Made by a program: the position numbers and the translations under genes. Of a stretch of DNA of 64,000 nucleotides, positions 61,031 to 64,000 are shown piece after piece. Each line of letters opens with the position of its first letter. Position 1 is the first letter of the stretch. Location: contig CM046296.1 in NCBI GenBank assembly GCA_025267735.1, positions 21,044,464 to 21,108,463 on the forward strand, given 5' to 3'. The notes beneath the pieces are model-generated. The model was not told the DNA's origin. It did no database searches and worked only from the letters and a program-made list of their open reading frames with translations. The stretch comes from Mactra quadrangularis. Lineage: Eukaryota; Mollusca; Bivalvia; Venerida; Mactridae.

Positions 61031-62465
61031 CTCATACACTATATTGAAACCATGAATACAGTGTAAGGCTGAAATTCAATACAAGTTGACAGACTGTCCA
61101 AACTTGAAATTGTGACCAGTATAATGGTGACCAAAATAGTTAGTGAAACAGAGCAAAATCTAATACTTGCAACTGTTCACTCATAGTGAAATTTGCTGTC
61201 CAGAAAGGGGTGCAATGACAGCTACAAGCTAACGACAAGCCTAACAGCTGCAGAGATATGGAAACACACCACCATCTCAATAACTTCACACCAAGGATAT
61301 GAAAGTTTCCTGGCATGCAGTTGGTTCTTGATGTTTGTAGTAACCTGACCATATTGTCTGTAAATCTGTGCAAAATAACACATGTGCAACTGGATACAAA
61401 CAACGAAAATTGCTGTCTATAGACGGAGGAATGCAATAACAGCTTCAAGCTAACGACAAGCCTAACAGCTGCAGAGATATGGAAACACACCACCATCTCA
61501 ATAACTTCACACCAAGAATATGTATCAGTTTCCTGGCATGAAGATGACTTGATCTAGATGTTTGTAGTAACCTGACCATTCTGCTGTAAATCCATGCAAA
61601 ATAACACATGTGCAACTGGATACAAACAAGGAAAATTGCTGTCTATAGAGGGAGGAATGCAATGACAGCTTCAAGCTAACGACAAGCTTAACAGCTGCAG
61701 AGATATGGAAACACACCACCATCTCAATAACTTCACTACAAGAATATGTATCAGTTTCCTGGCATGAAGATGACTCGATCTAGATGTTTGTAGTAACCTG
61801 ACCATTGTGTCTGTAAATCCATGCAAATGACACATTCGCGACTGGATACTAACTAAGAAAATTGCTGTCCATAGACAGATGCAATGACAGCTACAAGCCA
61901 AGGTCAAGCCCAACAGCTGCAGAGATATGGAAACACACCATCATCTCTATACCTTCACACTCGGAATAAGTTCGAGTTCCTATAGGCATAAAGATTGTTG
62001 TAAATGTAGTACAAACGTTATGAATTATTTCTAATCATAATAATTTACCATATTACCTATTTGACCAACCATGTTTATTCTAGTGTAGCTCAACATTCCA
62101 ATAAACATACCAATGTTGCAATAACCAGTTCTATTCATTATCATTTCCATATTATTTTTTTACCAACCATGTTAATTCTACCACATCTTATCAGTCCAAT
62201 AAACATACCAATGTAAACAAAACCATTTCTATTCATCGTCATTTCCATACTTCCTTCATCCTAAAGACCTAATAATACTACATAGAAACAATGCATACAG
62301 TATAACAATGAATTACAAGTTGACAGACTGTCCAAACTTGTGATTATGACCAATATAATGGTGACCAACATAGTCAGTGAAACAGAGCAAATTATCATAT
62401 TTGCAACTGTTCATGAAGAAAATTGCTGTCTGTAGAAGGATGCAATGACAGCTACAAGCTAAGAT
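61030..62465. repeat. Nested tandem duplication, outer period ~1.24 kb
   Basis: GTTGACAGACTGTCCAAACT and GTGAAACAGAGCAAA occur in order near 61085/61142 and again near 62323/62379. Between them lie the inner ~223-bp units described separately. Further short echoes (ACCATTTCTATT, CATTTCCATA) occur near 60985, 62130 and 62225. Confidence 0.75.
61185..62005. repeat. ~223-bp tandem repeat, about 3.7 copies
   Basis: ACAGCTGCAGAGATATGGAA recurs with anchors at 61247, 61468, 61694 and 61916, spacings 221-226 bp. Each unit also has AATTGCTGTC, CACCACCATCTCAATAACTT and TTTGTAGTAACCTGACCAT. Minus-strand frames at 61140-61913 are repeat artefacts and parallel each other. Confidence 0.92.
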
Positions 62466-62467
62466 CC

Positions 62468-64000
62468 CAAGCTATACAGTTACCCCACGATCCATCCATC
62501 TAAGATCTCCCACTATACAGTAACCACCCATAATCCCTCAATCAAAGATTCCTAACATTACAGTAACCACCCACAATCTATCAATCTAAGATCTCCCACC
62601 ATATAGTACCCACCCACAATCTATCAATCTAAGATCTCCCACTAAACAGTAACCACCCACAATCTATCAATCTAAGATCCCCCACTATACAGTAAGCACC
62701 CACAATCTATCAATCTAAGATCCCCCACTATACAGTAAGCACCCACAATCTATCAATCTAAGATCTCCTACTATACAGTAACTACCCACAATCTATCAAT
62801 CTAAGTTCCCCCACTATACAGTAAGCACCCACAATCTATCAATCTAAGATCTCCTACTATACAGTAACTACCCACAATCTATCAATCTAAGATCCCCCAC
62901 TATACAGTAAGCACCCACAATCTATCAATCTAAGATCCCCCACTATACAGTAAGCACACGCAATCTATCAATCTAAGATCCCCCTCTATACAGTAACTAC
63001 CCACAATCTATCAATCTAAGATCCCCCACTATACAGTAATTACTAACAATCTATCAATCTAAGATCTCCTACTATACAGTAACTACTAACAATCTATCAA
63101 TCTAAGATATCCTACTATACAGTAACTACCCACAATCTATCAATCTAAGATCCCCCACTATACAGTAACTACCCACAATCTATCAATCTAAGATCTCCCA
63201 CTATACAGTAACTACTAACAATCTATCAATCTAAGATCTCCCACTATACAGTAACTACTTACAATCTAAGATCCCCCACTATACAGTAACTACCCACAAT
63301 GTATCAATCTAAGATCTCCTACTATACAGTAACTACCCACAATCTATCAATCTAAGATATCCTACTATACAGTAACTACCCACAATCTATCAATCTAAGA
63401 TCTCCTACTATAAAGTAACTACTAACAATCTATAAATCTAAGATCCCATACTATACAGTAACCACCCAAAATCTATCAATCTAAGATCTCCCACTATACA
63501 GTAACTACTAACAATCTATCAATCTAAGATCTCCCACTATACAGTAACTACTAACAATCTATCAATCTAAGATCTCCTACTATACAGTAACTACCCACTA
63601 TCTATCAATCTAAGATATCCTACTAAACAGTAACTACTAACAATCTATCAATCTAAGATCTCCTACTATACAGTAACTACTAACAATCTATAAATCTTAG
63701 ATCCCCACTATACAGTAACTACCCACAATGAATCAATCGAAGATCCCCCACTATACAGTAACCACCCACAATCTATCAATCTAAGATATCCTACTATACA
63801 GTAACTACCCACTATCTATCAATCTAAGATCTCCTACTATACAGTAACTACCCACAATGTATCAATCTAAGATATCCTACTATACAGTAACTACCCACAA
63901 TGTATTAATCTAAGATATCCTACTATACAGTAACTACTAACAATCTATCAATCTAAGATCTCCTACTATACAGTAACTACCCAGAATCTATCAATCTAAG
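62468..64000. repeat. 43-bp satellite, ~35 copies, continues past right edge
   Basis: The unit consists of CACAATCTATCAATCTAAGA followed by TCTCCTACTATACAGTAACT and ACC. Copies vary at a few positions: GATCTCC, GATCCCC or GATATCC; AACTACCCAC, AAGCACCCAC or AACTACTAAC. The variants are interspersed. Units at the left border (62468-62600) are the most diverged, as expected at an array edge. Confidence 0.95.

Noticed and set aside
61140..61913. Three parallel minus-strand frames of 65-118 codons
   Set aside because: They repeat the same residues because the DNA is a ~223-bp tandem repeat; no codon-level conservation independent of the DNA repeat is visible.
62468..64000. CRISPR-like appearance of regular repeats
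   Set aside because: The units are contiguous 43-bp satellite copies with no unique spacers, and the genome is animal.

Overview
The window is animal nuclear DNA: AT-rich, with long introns, GT-AG splice sites, phase-consistent short exons and many short non-autonomous repeats. The tRNA-derived SINEs and MITEs, together with the divergence of the proteins from human, suggest a lophotrochozoan, most likely a bivalve mollusc. That assignment is inference; no ribosomal or mitochondrial marker is present. Both recognised genes lie on the minus strand. All exon boundaries below were placed by hand from open frames, splice dinucleotides and phase, with no transcript support.

Gene 1 (33866 down to 1215, continuing past the left edge) is spatacsin, SPG11. 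I can place 39 exons totalling 6946 nt (2315 codons plus one base). All 38 junctions join in phase and no internal stop is needed. The last ~170 residues by comparison with human spatacsin lie beyond base 1. The introns hold SINEs, several MITEs, the 3' end of a LINE, a 2.9-kb hAT-like foldback element, a 12-bp minisatellite and a perfect 3 x 44-bp repeat.

Gene 2 (51866 down to 39042) is a complete basigin/neuroplastin family gene of 8 coding exons encoding 379 residues. It has a signal peptide, three Ig domains, a transmembrane helix with the family's buried glutamate, and a short basic tail. Every Ig domain is bounded by phase-1 introns. Its promoter has an exact NRF1 palindrome and a CRE-like site. 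Intron 3 is 7.9 kb and begins and ends remarkably: a 31-bp minisatellite almost touches the exon 4 acceptor, and a CpG-rich patch with nuclear-receptor half-sites sits further upstream.

The stretch 34350-39041 is probably the long 3' UTR of gene 2 plus intergenic DNA with one PIF/Harbinger-like MITE. From about 52 kb to the right edge no host gene is recognisable. It contains an element with perfect 36-bp inverted arms, two SINE-like units, a GC-rich patch, and from 55.2 kb onward nested tandem duplications ending in a 43-bp satellite that runs off the right edge.

The two genes are head-to-tail neighbours with no obvious functional link. I did not find a convincing new biological system. The items most worth a second look are the repeat-splice-site contacts, the predicted modular isoforms of gene 2, the promoter motifs, and the newly delimited mobile elements.
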